Program-made: the position numbers and the translations under genes | Source: Paracoccaceae bacterium | GTDB taxonomy: Bacteria; Pseudomonadota; Alphaproteobacteria; Rhodobacterales; Rhodobacteraceae | DNA: 5,901 nucleotides | NCBI GenBank assembly: GCA_024304875.1 | Contig: JAMWZF010000053.1 | Coordinates: 1 to 5,901, forward strand | Direction of reading: 5' to 3' | Notes under the pieces: generated by a model | Told to the model about the DNA's origin: nothing | Database searches by the model: none | The model's input: the letters and a program-made list of their open reading frames with translations, nothing else | Shown here: piece by piece, positions 4,862 to 5,901 of the stretch | Layout: each line of letters begins with the position of its first letter | Position numbering within the stretch: position 1 is the first letter of the stretch

Positions 4862-5653
4862 TCACTCGTTCAGGAAGAACAGCTGCTCGCCGTCCACGGT
4901 GTACCCCTCGATCGCCGCCTGGCCGTCGGCGCCCAGCAGCCACTCCTGCAGCGCCTCGGCCCCCGCGACGTTGGTGTTCGGGCAATGCTCGGCCGAGACG
5001 ACGATGACCCCGTACTGGTTGAACAGTGCCGTGTCCCCCTCGAACAGAACCGCCAGGTCCGCCTTGTTCTCGAAGGCCAGCCATGTCGCGCGGTCCGACA
5101 GGGTGTAGGCGCCCATGCCCGCCGCCATGTTCAGCGTCGCGCCCATACCCTGGCCGGTCTCCAGCCGGGCGGCGACCTGCGCGGCGTCCAAGCCCGCCGC
5201 CTCCCAGAGCGCCAGCTCGGCCTGGTGGGTGCCGCTGTCGTCGCCGCGGGAGAGGAAGCTGACCTCGGCATCAGCGAAGCGACCGAGGGCGTCGGCCGCG
5301 CTCGTCGCCGCGCCCACGCCCGCCGGGTCCGCCGTTGGCCCGATGATGATGAAATCGTTGTACATCAGGTCATGCCGGGCCACGCCGTAGCCGGCGGCGA
5401 CGAACTCTTCCTCGGACGGCTTGGCATGCACGATCAGGATGTCCCCGTCGCAGTTCTGCGCGTTCTTGAGCGCCTGCCCGGTGCCCACCGCCACCACCTG
5501 CGCGTCGATGCCCGTGGCCGCCTCGAACTGCGGCAGAATCGCCTCGTAGAGGCCGGAGTTCTGGGTCGAGGTGGTGGACTGGATGATCACCGGATCCTCC
5601 TGCGCCAGCACGGGCGTGGCGAGGAGGGGGAGCAGGCAGGCAAGGTATCTCAT
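4862..5653 (-). CDS. tupA: Tungstate-type ABC transporter periplasmic substrate-binding protein (TupA-like), 263 aa
   Basis: The periplasmic receptor that captures an oxyanion, most likely tungstate, and passes it to the TupBC importer for tungsten or molybdenum cofactor enzymes. Residues 1-17 form a short signal peptide (one Arg, a hydrophobic core, a VLA end), with cleavage likely before QEDP. The mature protein shows TupA-family signatures: STTSTQNSGL at 26-35, VVAVGTGQAL at 53-62, MYNDFIIIGP at 97-106, SRGDDSGTH at 135-143 and GAYTLSDRATW at 181-191. The Ser/Thr-rich TTST and SRGDDSGTH loops are the usual oxyanion contacts. This pattern separates it from ModA (molybdate) and PstS (phosphate). 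ATG at 5653 overlaps the ATPase stop by 4 bases and has GGAAAG 8 bases upstream. It is the last gene of the operon. Mature-protein cysteines at 68 and 224 could form a disulfide. Molybdate or mixed specificity cannot be excluded. Confidence 0.92.
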   Translation of the reverse strand: MRYLACLLPLLATPVLAQEDPVIIQSTTSTQNSGLYEAILPQFEAATGIDAQVVAVGTGQALKNAQNCDGDILIVHAKPSEEEFVAAGYGVARHDLMYNDFIIIGPTADPAGVGAATSAADALGRFADAEVSFLSRGDDSGTHQAELALWEAAGLDAAQVAARLETGQGMGATLNMAAGMGAYTLSDRATWLAFENKADLAVLFEGDTALFNQYGVIVVSAEHCPNTNVAGAEALQEWLLGADGQAAIEGYTVDGEQLFFLNE

Positions 5654-5901
5654 GTAGGCAACTTTCCGATCAGGTAGGCCGCGGCCTCGCGGCTTTTGGG
5701 GCCGGCGAAGAACTCCGCCGCCGGCACGTGTTCGGTGATCCGCCCCTCCGAGAGGAAGGCCACGTCGTCCGCCAGCCGCGCCGCCTGGGCCCGGTCGTGG
5801 GTGACGAAGATCACCTTGACGCCCTCCTCGGCGGCGGCGCGCGTCAGCGCTTCCACCTCGCCCGTCGCGGCGGGGTCGAGATGGCTTGTCGGCTCGTCCA
5901 T
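5650..5901 (-). CDS. tupC: ABC transporter ATP-binding protein, C-terminal part (TupC-like), cut by window edge
   Basis: The frame is open from the right edge to the stop at 5650-5652, giving the last 83 residues of an ABC ATPase. The window begins inside Walker B: MDEPTSHLDP includes the catalytic Glu and the D-loop. The H-loop His is in VIFVTHD (about 30-36). The tail, RLADDVAFLSEGRITEH and AAEFF, is typical of importer ATPases. Walker A, the Q-loop and the LSGGQ signature lie beyond the edge, so the Met at the edge is not the true start. Assignment to tungstate uptake rests on the 4-base overlap with tupA. The ATPase alone could serve several oxyanion importers. The permease gene (tupB) is expected upstream, to the right, giving a B-C-A or similar order. 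Confidence 0.85.
   Translation of the reverse strand: MDEPTSHLDPAATGEVEALTRAAAEEGVKVIFVTHDRAQAARLADDVAFLSEGRITEHVPAAEFFAGPKSREAAAYLIGKLPT

Overview
This is a GC-rich, densely packed stretch of bacterial chromosome. Gene content, codon bias toward G/C-ending codons and the protein sequences all suggest an alphaproteobacterium of the Rhodobacterales (Roseobacter/Paracoccus type). That placement is by recognition, not by a search. There are eight protein genes, two of them cut by the window edges. I see no tRNA, rRNA, CRISPR array, insertion sequence or phage gene.

Positions 1-2645, minus strand, hold a tightly coupled one-carbon operon read right to left: a small protein of the misleadingly named 'virulence factor' family, a divergent MetF-type methylenetetrahydrofolate reductase, a HAD-family phosphatase, and a methyltetrahydrofolate:corrinoid methyltransferase that runs off the left edge. 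The last three genes overlap by 1 and 4 bases. The likely logic is that a methyl group carried on a corrinoid protein passes to tetrahydrofolate (methyltransferase) and is then oxidised to methylene-tetrahydrofolate (MetF), feeding the folate C1 pool. The primary methyl donor and the corrinoid protein are not in the window and probably lie to its left.

Positions 2646-2926 form a 281-base divergent intergenic region. It carries a 13-bp inverted repeat that pairs completely only in the minus-strand RNA (a candidate leader structure of the C1 operon), a short GAAA-loop hairpin overlapping a perfect 10-bp palindrome, and a plausible promoter with a strong ribosome-binding site for the plus-strand genes.

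Positions 2927-4791, plus strand, hold a Ppx/GppA-family phosphatase followed 32 bases later by rlmE (FtsJ/RrmJ), the 23S rRNA 2'-O-ribose methyltransferase. This pair is probably co-transcribed and links polyphosphate/(p)ppGpp metabolism with ribosome assembly.

Positions 4862-5901, minus strand, hold the end of a tungstate-type ABC transporter operon: the C-terminal part of the ATPase (TupC) overlaps by 4 bases the periplasmic binding protein (TupA), the last gene of that operon. The 70-base gap between the convergent rlmE and tupA genes holds a GC-rich hairpin.

The most interesting material is the C1 operon: a poorly described small protein and an unassigned phosphatase embedded in a corrinoid/folate methyl-oxidation module, a MetF that appears to lack a conserved active-site Asp, and an unexplained structured leader.
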